DNA from: Clostridia bacterium | GTDB lineage: Bacteria > Bacillota_A > Clostridia > Christensenellales > Aristaeellaceae | Length of the DNA: 7,312 nucleotides | Direction: 5' to 3' | Assembly (NCBI GenBank): GCA_017938785.1 | Contig: JAGBAU010000010.1 | Location: 1 to 7,312, forward strand | Part shown: positions 1 through 4,751 of the stretch, in pieces | Layout: each line of letters starts with the position of its first letter | Position numbering within the stretch: the stretch's first letter is position 1 | Position numbers and translations under genes: made by a program | The notes under the pieces: model-generated | The model's input: the letters and a program-made list of their open reading frames with translations, nothing else | The model's database searches: none | What the model was told of the DNA's origin: nothing

Positions 1-30
1 AAATGTGGAATCCGCTTTGGAACCTCCAAT

Positions 31-70
31 CTCAAAAACCCCGATGTTTCAAGGGTTTTGAGGCTTTTAT
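31..70 (+). terminator. Possible intrinsic terminator upstream of the tRNA
   Basis: CTCAAAA (31-37) and CCC (39-41) pair with GGG (53-55) and TTTTGAG (56-62), with one bulged A and an 11-nt loop. GC and then TTTTAT (65-70) follow. The shape fits a modest rho-independent terminator for a gene ending left of the window. The U-tract is short and the stem is A/T-rich, so a simple inverted repeat is also possible. Confidence 0.4.
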
Positions 71-143
71 CTGACAACCAAATACCTTAGTTCTCTCCAG
101 CAGTTCTCTCCAATTTCCAGAGGCTGTTGTAGCGATATTTTGT

Positions 144-237
144 GGAAGCGTATCGAAGAGGCCATAACGAGAACGACTCGAAATCGTTTGGTCGGCTAGA
201 AACCGGCCCGTGGGTTCGAATCCCACCGCTTCCGCCA
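144..237 (+). tRNA. tRNA-Ser (anticodon CGA)
   Basis: This serine tRNA decodes UCG codons. Acceptor arm GGAAGCG (144-150) pairs with CGCTTCC (227-233), followed by discriminator G234 and an encoded CCA (235-237). A short TCG/CGA D-stem follows. The anticodon stem AACGA/TCGTT encloses loop CTCGAAA (177-183), giving anticodon CGA at 179-181. A long class-II variable arm with GGTCGG/CCGGCC-type pairing sits before the T-arm, whose loop is the usual TTCGAAT. The length of 94 nt including CCA and the long variable arm are typical of bacterial tRNA-Ser. No convincing promoter was found just upstream. An integrase gene converges on its 3' end, the classic arrangement for an element inserted at a tRNA. 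Confidence 0.95.
215..237. other. Candidate integrase attachment site (tRNA-Ser 3' end)
   Basis: Tyrosine integrases of genomic islands commonly recombine within the T-arm/acceptor part of a tRNA gene and regenerate its 3' end. Here the int gene lies 33 bp from the CCA and points at it, so the tRNA 3' end is the natural att candidate. The position is inferred. No second copy of the tRNA 3' end was found in the window, so the exact core and its partner site are unknown. Confidence 0.4.
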
Positions 238-238
238 C

Positions 239-272
239 ACTCCGTCTGATAGCAGTCAGACGGAGTTTTCTT
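239..272 (+). terminator. Intrinsic terminator of tRNA-Ser, sharing its T-tract with the int stop codon
   Basis: ACTCCGTCTGA (239-249) and TCAGACGGAGT (256-266) form a perfect 11-bp stem with a 6-nt loop, followed by TTTTCTT (266-272). It begins two bases after the tRNA CCA. On the minus strand the stem is followed by GTGG, not by T's, so it should terminate rightward tRNA transcription but not int. The end of the T-tract overlaps the int stop codon (271-273). Confidence 0.85.
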
Positions 273-1443
273 ATTCTGCAGCTTTCAATCCCAAGCCAAT
301 CTGCATTGCCTCCGCAGAGGACAGCTTGGAATTATAGTCCAAGTGTGCGTAGATATTGGCCGTTGTTGAGAAATCGCTGTGTCCGAGCCACTCCTGAATC
401 TGCTTCATCGCCACTCCATTGGACAACAGCATGCTTGCGCAGCTGTGCCTAAGGTCATGGAAACGAATATGCCTCAATCCGTTACGTTCCAAAAGCTTTG
501 GAAATGCACCGGTGACGTAATTGGGGGCGGTCAAATCCCCGATTTCGTCAACGCAGATATAGTCAATATAGCGCATGTTGTACGACTTACCGCTCAATCT
601 GCGGTTCTCCTGCTGTTCTGCTCTCAGGGCAAGCAACCTTTCTCTGAAAAGCGGAACCAGTGGCAGTGTGCGCATGCTGGACTTGGTCTTCGTTGTATCG
701 GAAGCAACTGTGACCTGCTTACCATCAACTTTGAACGTCGTTATGGTATGACGGATTGTGATCGTATTATTGTTGAAGTCAATGGCATCCCACTTCAAAC
801 CGAGAACCTCGCTGCGCCGCAGTCCATAAAAGCCCGCAAGCATCACAGGAATCTCCAACTGCGATCCTTTAACCGCTTCAAACAAAGCGTTCAATTCATC
901 CTTATCATAGAAACCGGCTTGGAAAGCTTCTTTTCTGGGCCGGTCTACTTTGTCTGCGGGATTGGACAGAATCAGATCCGTCTTGACCGCATACTTGAGC
1001 GCTCTGTGAATGACTGCATGGTAATAGATCACAGTTGTGGGCTTTACACGCTCAAGCTGAATTGTATAGAAGCGCTGAATATCGCTCGCCTGCAATCCTG
1101 AGAGAGTAATTCCCTGTTCGCGGAAATACGGCTTTATACGTTTTTCAACTGCGTCCACATACGAAGCATACGTGATCAACTTGATCGTGCTCTTGACAAT
1201 TTTCAACCACTGATCAAGATAATCTGCAAACAGCATATCACTCTCGATCACTGAATTCTCGATGGAGTCTTCCGGCACATAGGAATGCCGCATTTCCATC
1301 AGCATGGTTTCCGCACGCTTCTTGTTGCCCTTTACAGGCAATCCCGTGGGAAACCACTTGGTTCTGCGCTTTCCGGTGCAGTCCTTATAGCTCAGAACCA
1401 TATAGAATAAACCTTTCTTTTCCTGCAGGTGTCCTGCTACCAT
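271..1443 (-). CDS. int: Tyrosine site-specific recombinase (integrase)
   Basis: This 390-aa phage/ICE-type tyrosine recombinase is predicted to integrate and excise a mobile element at the adjacent tRNA-Ser. The N-terminal part (about 1-60) resembles the arm-binding domain of Tn916/phage-type integrases, and residues about 70-160 form the SAM-like core-binding domain. The catalytic domain spans about 170-385 with a complete active-site set: R209 in YGLRRSE, K254 before SSMRT, H329 and R332 in HDLRHS, H355 in WLGHS, and nucleophile Y365 in NIYAHL. Length is normal for the family and the frame is intact, so the protein is probably active. The start is supported by a strong GAGGAGG site about 8 nt upstream. 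It lies downstream of the excisionase-type gene on the same strand. The family assignment is firm. The target is inferred from position. Confidence 0.95.
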   Translation of the reverse strand: MVAGHLQEKKGLFYMVLSYKDCTGKRRTKWFPTGLPVKGNKKRAETMLMEMRHSYVPEDSIENSVIESDMLFADYLDQWLKIVKSTIKLITYASYVDAVEKRIKPYFREQGITLSGLQASDIQRFYTIQLERVKPTTVIYYHAVIHRALKYAVKTDLILSNPADKVDRPRKEAFQAGFYDKDELNALFEAVKGSQLEIPVMLAGFYGLRRSEVLGLKWDAIDFNNNTITIRHTITTFKVDGKQVTVASDTTKTKSSMRTLPLVPLFRERLLALRAEQQENRRLSGKSYNMRYIDYICVDEIGDLTAPNYVTGAFPKLLERNGLRHIRFHDLRHSCASMLLSNGVAMKQIQEWLGHSDFSTTANIYAHLDYNSKLSSAEAMQIGLGLKAAE

Positions 1444-1473
1444 TCTAATTCCCTCCTCACAGCAGATAGACTC

Positions 1474-1492
1474 ATCCTGCCGTTGACAGGAT
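1474..1492. repeat. Short inverted repeat between xis and int
   Basis: ATCCTG (1474-1479) and CAGGAT (1487-1492) form a 6-bp stem with a 7-nt loop in the 99-bp gap between the excisionase-type gene and int, just upstream of the int ribosome binding site. No U-tract follows on either strand, so it is not a convincing terminator. It could be an RNA processing or protein-binding element. Confidence 0.35.
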
Positions 1493-1542
1493 TATCATAT
1501 CAAAAAGCCGAAAAGGGCGCAATGATACGGGAATCCTGATTC

Positions 1543-1761
1543 TTAGCCTGCCAGATCGCAGACTTTGAGATACGACAATAGGTGAATCTTCGGGATGCGG
1601 TATTTGCCGCCAACCTTGCGGCCTTGGATGCTGCCGTCCTTGAGCAGTCGGTAGCCTGTCTTTGTACAGATTCCCAGAGCAGAGCACATCTCCTCGATAT
1701 TCATTACATCCGGATAGTCCTTCAGCATGAGGCTGTACGCATCTTTTCCAGAAAGATTCAT
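1543..1761 (-). CDS. xis: Small HTH_17 DNA-binding protein, probable excisionase
   Basis: This 72-aa protein has a MerR-like winged helix-turn-helix of the HTH_17/excisionase family over residues about 18-66. The recognisable core is NIEEMCSALGI, then KTGYRLLKDGSI, then the wing KVGGKYRIPK. Proteins of this class direct integrases toward excision by bending the att DNA, and many are encoded immediately upstream of int, as here. I chose the ATG at 1761 because AGAGGTG lies 6 nt upstream of it. The in-frame ATG at 1806 would add 15 residues without family similarity and would read through that ribosome binding site. A role as a transcriptional regulator of int rather than an excisionase cannot be excluded. 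Confidence 0.85.
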   Translation of the reverse strand: MNLSGKDAYSLMLKDYPDVMNIEEMCSALGICTKTGYRLLKDGSIQGRKVGGKYRIPKIHLLSYLKVCDLAG

Positions 1762-1833
1762 GGTAACACCTCTTTCGGTATTGAATCGGAAAGAAATACA
1801 ATCCATGCGCTATCTGGGAATAGATCATAGCCA

Positions 1834-1867
1834 GTTCGCCCCGCGAACCGCTCCCCCCTCTCAGCGG
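1834..1867. repeat. Two overlapping inverted repeats, GC-rich
   Basis: GTTCGC (1834-1839) pairs perfectly with GCGAAC (1843-1848) across a 3-nt loop. The overlapping arm CCGCT (1848-1852) pairs with AGCGG (1863-1867) across a pyrimidine-only 10-nt loop. The two cannot fully form at once because they share C1848, which suggests alternative structures. They lie 73 bp upstream of the xis start codon, so a minus-strand transcript would carry them in the xis leader. Confidence 0.55.
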
Positions 1868-1884
1868 GCTGCCCCTTGTCGGTG

Positions 1885-1932
1885 ATGATAGCCAGGCAGA
1901 AGTATCATTATCATGGAATGCTTGCTTCGCAA
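1885..1932. repeat. Inverted repeat plus GCGAAGC mini-hairpin
   Basis: ATGATA (1885-1890) pairs with TATCAT (1903-1908) around a 12-nt loop. Further right, TTGC (1922-1925) pairs with GCAA (1929-1932). On the minus strand this second hairpin reads TTGCGAAGCAA, which contains GCGAAGC, a heptamer known to fold into an unusually stable DNA mini-hairpin with a GAA loop. This suits a site that must fold as single-stranded DNA, but an RNA role is also possible. Confidence 0.5.
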
Positions 1933-1957
1933 TTGTACCCAGCAAGTGCATAGTCCC

Positions 1958-1989
1958 GTGCAATAAATGCACCCGGTGCTCCCGCACCG
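1958..1989. repeat. Tandem perfect hairpins, second with a GNRA-type loop on the minus strand
   Basis: GTGCA (1958-1962) and TGCAC (1968-1972) form a 5-bp stem with loop ATAAA. One base later, CGGTGC (1974-1979) and GCACCG (1984-1989) form a perfect 6-bp stem with a 4-nt loop. On the minus strand that loop is GGGA, which fits the GNRA tetraloop pattern, so structure in a minus-strand RNA is favoured over plus. The pair lies about 200 bp upstream of xis. Confidence 0.6.
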
Positions 1990-2231
1990 ATGAACATGCT
2001 GCTCGCGCCTTAGGCTTCTTTATCACCATGGACGGATTATCTCCGCAGGCGGTCTTCGCAGGCTCAAGCACTCCAATGTGTTCACATGGATCGGATATTT
2101 ATTTTTCAAGGATCGTATGGGGTCTATTGCACCACTTTCATCGGTGCCAGATATATTGTACTTCTATCAACTCCAAATTGCGACGACATATAGGTTCCAA
2201 TTTCCCCCAAAAAGAGATCTGATTCGTACTT

Positions 2232-2534
2232 TTATACTTTATCGAGCAGATTTTTCATCTCCACGATGACTTTCGTGATTTCGTTTTTAATCATTGCCTG
2301 CCTTTGATCAGGATTTGGATAAGTGTGACCAAACAGAATATAATCCACGCTATAACCCGTGCAGTATGATATATTTGCTAGGAGCTCAATTGATGGGTTC
2401 TTCGGGTTTCTTTCAATTCTTCCCATATGTTCTCTGCTAATACCTATCATTTCTGCGAAAGCCGCCTGTGACAGGTCAAGTTCCTCTCGGATGTCACGTA
2501 TTCTATTACCAATCTCATAGTAATTGAGTTTCAT
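2232..2534 (-). CDS. XRE/Cro-CI family transcriptional regulator
   Basis: This 100-aa single-domain DNA-binding protein has an HTH_3 fold over residues about 9-68. Helix 2 is SQAAFAEMIG (22-31) and recognition helix 3 is SREHMGRIERN (33-43), followed by the usual PSIELLANISYCTGYSVDYILFG stretch. The remaining 30 residues form a short, charged, probably helical tail. No peptidase or ligand-binding domain is present, so it is not a LexA/CI-type cleavable repressor. It lies on the same strand as xis and int, upstream of both, which suits an element-maintenance regulator controlling excision. The start ATG (2534-2532) follows AGAGGA with a 6-nt A-rich spacer. That site sits in the 3' arm of a hairpin, and a long structured leader precedes it, so expression may be controlled after transcription starts. 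Confidence 0.9.
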   Translation of the reverse strand: MKLNYYEIGNRIRDIREELDLSQAAFAEMIGISREHMGRIERNPKNPSIELLANISYCTGYSVDYILFGHTYPNPDQRQAMIKNEITKVIVEMKNLLDKV

Positions 2535-2540
2535 GTTTTT

Positions 2541-2578
2541 TCCTCTGCTTTCTTAAAATAATTGAAGAAAACAGAGGA
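2541..2578 (-). promoter_or_regulatory. Hairpin containing the ribosome binding site of the XRE gene
   Basis: TCCTCTG (2541-2547) pairs with CAGAGGA (2572-2578), and TTTCTT (2549-2554) pairs with AAGAAA (2565-2570). One C/A mismatch separates the two stems and the loop is 10 nt. In the minus-strand transcript the 3' arm holds the Shine-Dalgarno AGAGGA, 6 nt from the ATG at 2534. When folded, the ribosome binding site would be hidden. The same palindrome could instead be a DNA operator bound by the XRE protein. Confidence 0.6.
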
Positions 2579-2613
2579 GCAGGAGGCCCTCTGCATCGAG
2601 CGCAGATCTCCAC

Positions 2614-2650
2614 AAAAAATGCACCCAAAGCGCTATTGCTTCGAGTGCAT
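2614..2650 (-). terminator. Terminator-like hairpin in the leader of the XRE gene
   Basis: On the minus strand ATGCAC (2650-2645) pairs with GTGCAT (2624-2619). The stem continues through U·G, C-G and G·U pairs to AAGC/GCTT (2641-2638 with 2631-2628), giving 13 continuous pairs and a 6-nt loop. TTTTT (2618-2614) follows directly. This is the form of an intrinsic terminator, placed 80 bp before the XRE start codon and downstream of its putative promoter. It could therefore act as an attenuator or end a short leader RNA. Confidence 0.65.
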
Positions 2651-2680
2651 CCCAATAAGACAACCGCATTCAGGCTGGCG

Positions 2681-2710
2681 TTGTCGGCAGCGTTCTGAAT
2701 CTGCCGACAA
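2681..2710. repeat. Perfect 10-bp inverted repeat
   Basis: TTGTCGGCAG (2681-2690) and CTGCCGACAA (2701-2710) are perfect complements with a 10-nt loop. It has no U-tract on the plus strand and only a non-terminator context on the minus strand. It falls in the putative leader RNA of the XRE gene, about 50 nt after the predicted transcription start. Its arms resemble those of the hairpin at 6078-6107 (shared TGTCGGC/GCCGACA). Confidence 0.6.
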
Positions 2711-2741
2711 AACCAGTCTGGTCGCCTGTCCATGTGTAAAA

Positions 2742-2785
2742 CCTATCCTCTGCTAAAGTTTCACATACTATAACATGCGGATAGG
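2742..2785 (-). promoter_or_regulatory. Putative promoter of the XRE gene with flanking operator-like repeat
   Basis: On the minus strand TATAGT (2772-2767) is preceded by TGT, giving an extended -10 element TGnTATAGT. The -35 region is poor. Transcription would start near 2760. CCTATCC (2742-2748) and GGATAGG (2779-2785) are perfect 7-bp inverted arms that bracket this -10 box, a natural layout for autoregulation by the XRE protein or for another dimeric regulator. Confidence 0.45.
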
Positions 2786-2803
2786 AACACGGAAGGAACA
2801 TAT

Positions 2804-2920
2804 CAGTCGCAAAAAAGTATAAATTTCAGATTCATAAAAGTATTATTTGAGTAGCATAAAAGTATTTTTCCAGTTGCAAATCAGTTGCATTTGAGTGACA
2901 TAAAAGTATCACGACGCAAA
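2804..2920. repeat. Array of 22-bp-phased direct repeats (CATAAAAGTAT)
   Basis: CATAAAAGTAT occurs exactly at 2833-2843, 2855-2865 and 2899-2909. One-mismatch CAAAAAAGTAT lies at 2810-2820 and a strongly diverged unit at 2877-2887. Start-to-start steps are 23, 22, 22 and 22 bp, about two helical turns, so all units face the same side of the DNA. A second motif, CAGTTGCA, is interspersed at 2871-2878 and 2882-2889 (11 bp apart), with a CAGTCGCA variant at 2804-2811. The array lies between the leftward XRE promoter and the rightward pucR promoter. It could be an operator array, integrase arm sites or origin iterons. Confidence 0.7.
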
Positions 2921-2944
2921 TATCTGTCCTTCCATCAAATATGC

Positions 2945-2973
2945 TTGTAGTATTTCCTCGAAGATGATAGAAT
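2945..2973 (+). promoter_or_regulatory. Putative pucR promoter
   Basis: TTGTAG (2945-2950) and TAGAAT (2968-2973) are separated by 17 bp. TGA directly before the -10 gives an extended -10 element (TGnTAGAAT). Transcription would start near 2980, leaving a leader of about 30 nt. The -35 box is weak, so activation or repression through the adjacent repeat array is plausible. Confidence 0.5.
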
Positions 2974-3010
2974 ACAGATATATTGTCCAAAGACACAAGG
3001 GGCGGATGAC

Positions 3011-4606
3011 ATGAGCATTACAGTAGCAGATGTGCTGAAACTACCTTCAATGCGCGGCGCAAAAGTGCTGGGAGGCGCCAAGGGGCTTTCCCGTATTGTA
3101 TCTTCCATATCCGTACTGGAGTATGCCCAGATCAATCCGATGCAGACTACACTTTTGCAAAATATCGAATTTCTCGGCAATGAGCTTGCCATTACAGGCT
3201 TTATGAACAATCCGGAGGATGTGGAACTGCAATGCACCAACCTGCGCCGCATGGCGGACATTGGCGAAGTAGGCGTAATCCTGTTTTATGTCGGCATTGT
3301 GATGAAGAAGGTGGATAAGCTACTGGTCGATGTCGCAGATGAGCTGGATTTTCCTTTGATCTGTATGCCGGAAAACCAGATGAACCAGCGTTACAGTGAG
3401 GTCATCTGTGAGGTGATGGAGCTGATCCATCGTGATCGAATGAGCAGTACCAGCCTTGCTACAGAATTACTTGAACAAGCGGCAGGACTTCCTGTTCACC
3501 AGAGAACGGTTGACAGTATGCTGCGCATGCTTGCCGACCGCCTGCGTGCATCGGTTGTTCTAATGGATTCCTCGCGACGGGTACTAAATGAGGCTGCATG
3601 GCCCCGCGCATTCGACAATGCCATGAAGGAGGAACTGACCGCAGCAGATTTTCCGGCGTTGACCACCTGGAAATACTACGCAGCACTGAATATCAATATC
3701 TACCGCGACGGCATCCAGACTCAGGAGGGCCACAGCATGGACCTTCTGATTTTCAAAGAGGGCAATGCGCTGGATGTGGTTGTTACCCGTCAGGCTGTTG
3801 AAGCTGTACAGCTTGCAGTTGCCATATGGGCAGGAAACCACGATAGAATCGTAATCGGCGAGCTTGTCCGCGCAATTTTGCAGGATGAGCCTATGAAGAT
3901 GCGACGTCTGGCAGACATATTTCACGTAGATATTGCTTCCATCAATTCCATGTGGCTGATCAGTGGAGAAACACAGGATGATAAGGATCGCTTGTGTGAC
4001 CTTGTTGAGATGGTTCGAAAGGATACCGAGGTCTATTCTGCAACGGCCATTGCGGATATATATGATGAGGAACTGGTTCTGTTTATGGTCGGCCCCGGCA
4101 GCATACAGGATGTGCGGGCATTGACAGAAGCAATCGGAAATGAACTTGCTGAGCACGGCATACAGGCAACTCTGACCCGATGCCACGCGCTAAACACTAC
4201 AACCCGTGTGCGTGAGGCATTTCTGAGCCATCAAGCCGGATTGAATGCAGCCAAGAAAATCTTCCCAGGACACTGGGCTTATACGCTGGAGCAGGTAAGT
4301 TTTGCGCAGCAGTGCCAGGAACTGATCGGGCGAGGGGAACGGGCGGTTGATGAAACGACCAGATGCCTGGAATCCCTGCGGCAGGATGGTGATGAAACAA
4401 ATCTGGTGGGAACTTTGGAATGTTACCTTCTGGATGCGGACATGAGCGTGACCCAGGCAGCAGAAAAGATGTTCCTGCACAAGAATACAATCAAGTATAG
4501 GATTCAGCGTATGGCGGACAAACTTGGATTCATCCCAGGCACATTCCCCGAAACTATGTCGTTGTTTACCGCTTGCGGTCTGAATCGCCTGCTCCGACAG
4601 GATTAA
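3011..4606 (+). CDS. PucR family transcriptional regulator
   Basis: This 531-aa cytoplasmic DNA-binding regulator belongs to the family that includes Bacillus PucR, which controls purine/ureide catabolism. Residues about 3-125 match the PucR N-terminal domain (SITVADVLKLPSMRGAKVLGG onward, with LLQNIEFLGNELAITGF and FPLICMPEN). The middle (about 150-440) is a divergent GGDEF-like/CdaR-type sensor region. Residues about 465-523 are the C-terminal PucR-type helix-turn-helix, with DMSVTQAAEKMFLHKNTIKYRIQRM as its core. Length is normal and the frame is intact. The ATG follows AAGGGG with an 8-nt spacer. A strong terminator follows, and the permease operon then begins on the same strand, so this is very likely its pathway-specific regulator. 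The inducer is unknown but is presumably the permease substrate or a breakdown product. Confidence 0.93.
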   Translation: MSITVADVLKLPSMRGAKVLGGAKGLSRIVSSISVLEYAQINPMQTTLLQNIEFLGNELAITGFMNNPEDVELQCTNLRRMADIGEVGVILFYVGIVMKKVDKLLVDVADELDFPLICMPENQMNQRYSEVICEVMELIHRDRMSSTSLATELLEQAAGLPVHQRTVDSMLRMLADRLRASVVLMDSSRRVLNEAAWPRAFDNAMKEELTAADFPALTTWKYYAALNINIYRDGIQTQEGHSMDLLIFKEGNALDVVVTRQAVEAVQLAVAIWAGNHDRIVIGELVRAILQDEPMKMRRLADIFHVDIASINSMWLISGETQDDKDRLCDLVEMVRKDTEVYSATAIADIYDEELVLFMVGPGSIQDVRALTEAIGNELAEHGIQATLTRCHALNTTTRVREAFLSHQAGLNAAKKIFPGHWAYTLEQVSFAQQCQELIGRGERAVDETTRCLESLRQDGDETNLVGTLECYLLDADMSVTQAAEKMFLHKNTIKYRIQRMADKLGFIPGTFPETMSLFTACGLNRLLRQD

Positions 4607-4610
4607 AATA

Positions 4611-4659
4611 AAAAGCGCATGTCGTTTGTCCGAAAGGACAAAAAGGTGTGCGCTTTTTT
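4611..4659 (+). terminator. Intrinsic terminator after pucR with nested hairpin
   Basis: The outer arms AAAAGCGCA (4611-4619) and TGCGCTTTT (4649-4657) enclose an inner perfect 7-bp hairpin, TTTGTCC/GGACAAA with a GAAA tetraloop (4625-4642). The outer 3' arm runs into a six-T tract ending at 4659. It starts 4 bp after the pucR stop codon and should separate pucR from the permease operon. The A-run at 4606-4614 gives it some bidirectional character. Confidence 0.88.
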
Positions 4660-4682
4660 CTGCTTTGCAGCTAAATACTTTC

Positions 4683-4734
4683 CCTGCGGAATTGGTTATA
4701 ATTTCCCTATTCCACATCCGCTTCCTGCGGAATT
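4683..4734 (+). promoter_or_regulatory. Promoter/operator region of the permease operon
   Basis: A perfect TATAAT lies at 4697-4702, with no good -35 at 17 bp, as expected for an activator-dependent promoter. CCTGCGGAATT occurs twice (4683-4693 and 4724-4734), 41 bp apart or about four helical turns, bracketing the -10. Each copy includes a small TTCC/GGAA-type dyad. TTGGTTA at 4693-4699 matches the right half of the published B. subtilis PucR box (WWWCNTTGGTTAA), but the left half does not match. PucR control is likely by context. The exact site is uncertain. Confidence 0.5.
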
Positions 4735-4751
4735 ACGAGGGGGAAAGAAAA

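Larger units (their letters stand above)
1762..2231. other. Gene-free 470-bp region between xis and the XRE regulator
   Basis: No reading frame here has a ribosome binding site together with family-like sequence on either strand. The left half (about 1830-1990) is GC-rich and crowded with short perfect hairpins, listed separately. The right half (about 2076-2231) is AT-richer and holds the palindrome ATGTG-TT-CACAT (2076-2087) and a weak GCACC/GGTGC repeat (2129-2147). It may contain the xis promoter, a cis-acting transfer or replication site, or a small RNA. I could not choose between these. Confidence 0.5.

Noticed and set aside
32..238. 68-codon minus-strand frame beginning MAEAVGFEPT
   Set aside because: This is the well-known false frame produced by translating the antisense strand of a tRNA-Ser gene.
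379..1101. 240-codon plus-strand frame inside int
   Set aside because: It is antisense to the integrase, whose full catalytic set is present. The frame has no recognisable domain.
1759..1806. Longer start for the excisionase-type protein at 1806
   Set aside because: The extra 15 residues read through the AGAGGTG ribosome binding site that serves the ATG at 1761 and do not match the family.
1472..2071. 199-codon minus-strand frame across the xis gene and hairpin cluster
   Set aside because: It overlaps the well-supported xis gene in another frame, lacks a good start site, and its sequence resembles no known family.
2804..2920. Direct-repeat array considered as a CRISPR
   Set aside because: The conserved unit is only 11 bp on a 22-bp step, there are no unique spacers of usual length and no cas genes. 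Protein-binding repeats fit better.
4718..4725. CCGCTTCC match to the tRNA-Ser acceptor end as a possible second attachment site
   Set aside because: Only 8 bp match and the flanking bases differ on both sides. It lies in the permease promoter, so chance is the better explanation.
4626..4751. Upstream in-frame ATG extending the permease by 42 residues
   Set aside because: It would start inside the pucR terminator, upstream of the permease promoter, and adds sequence foreign to NCS1 permeases. The ATG at 4752 has a strong ribosome binding site.
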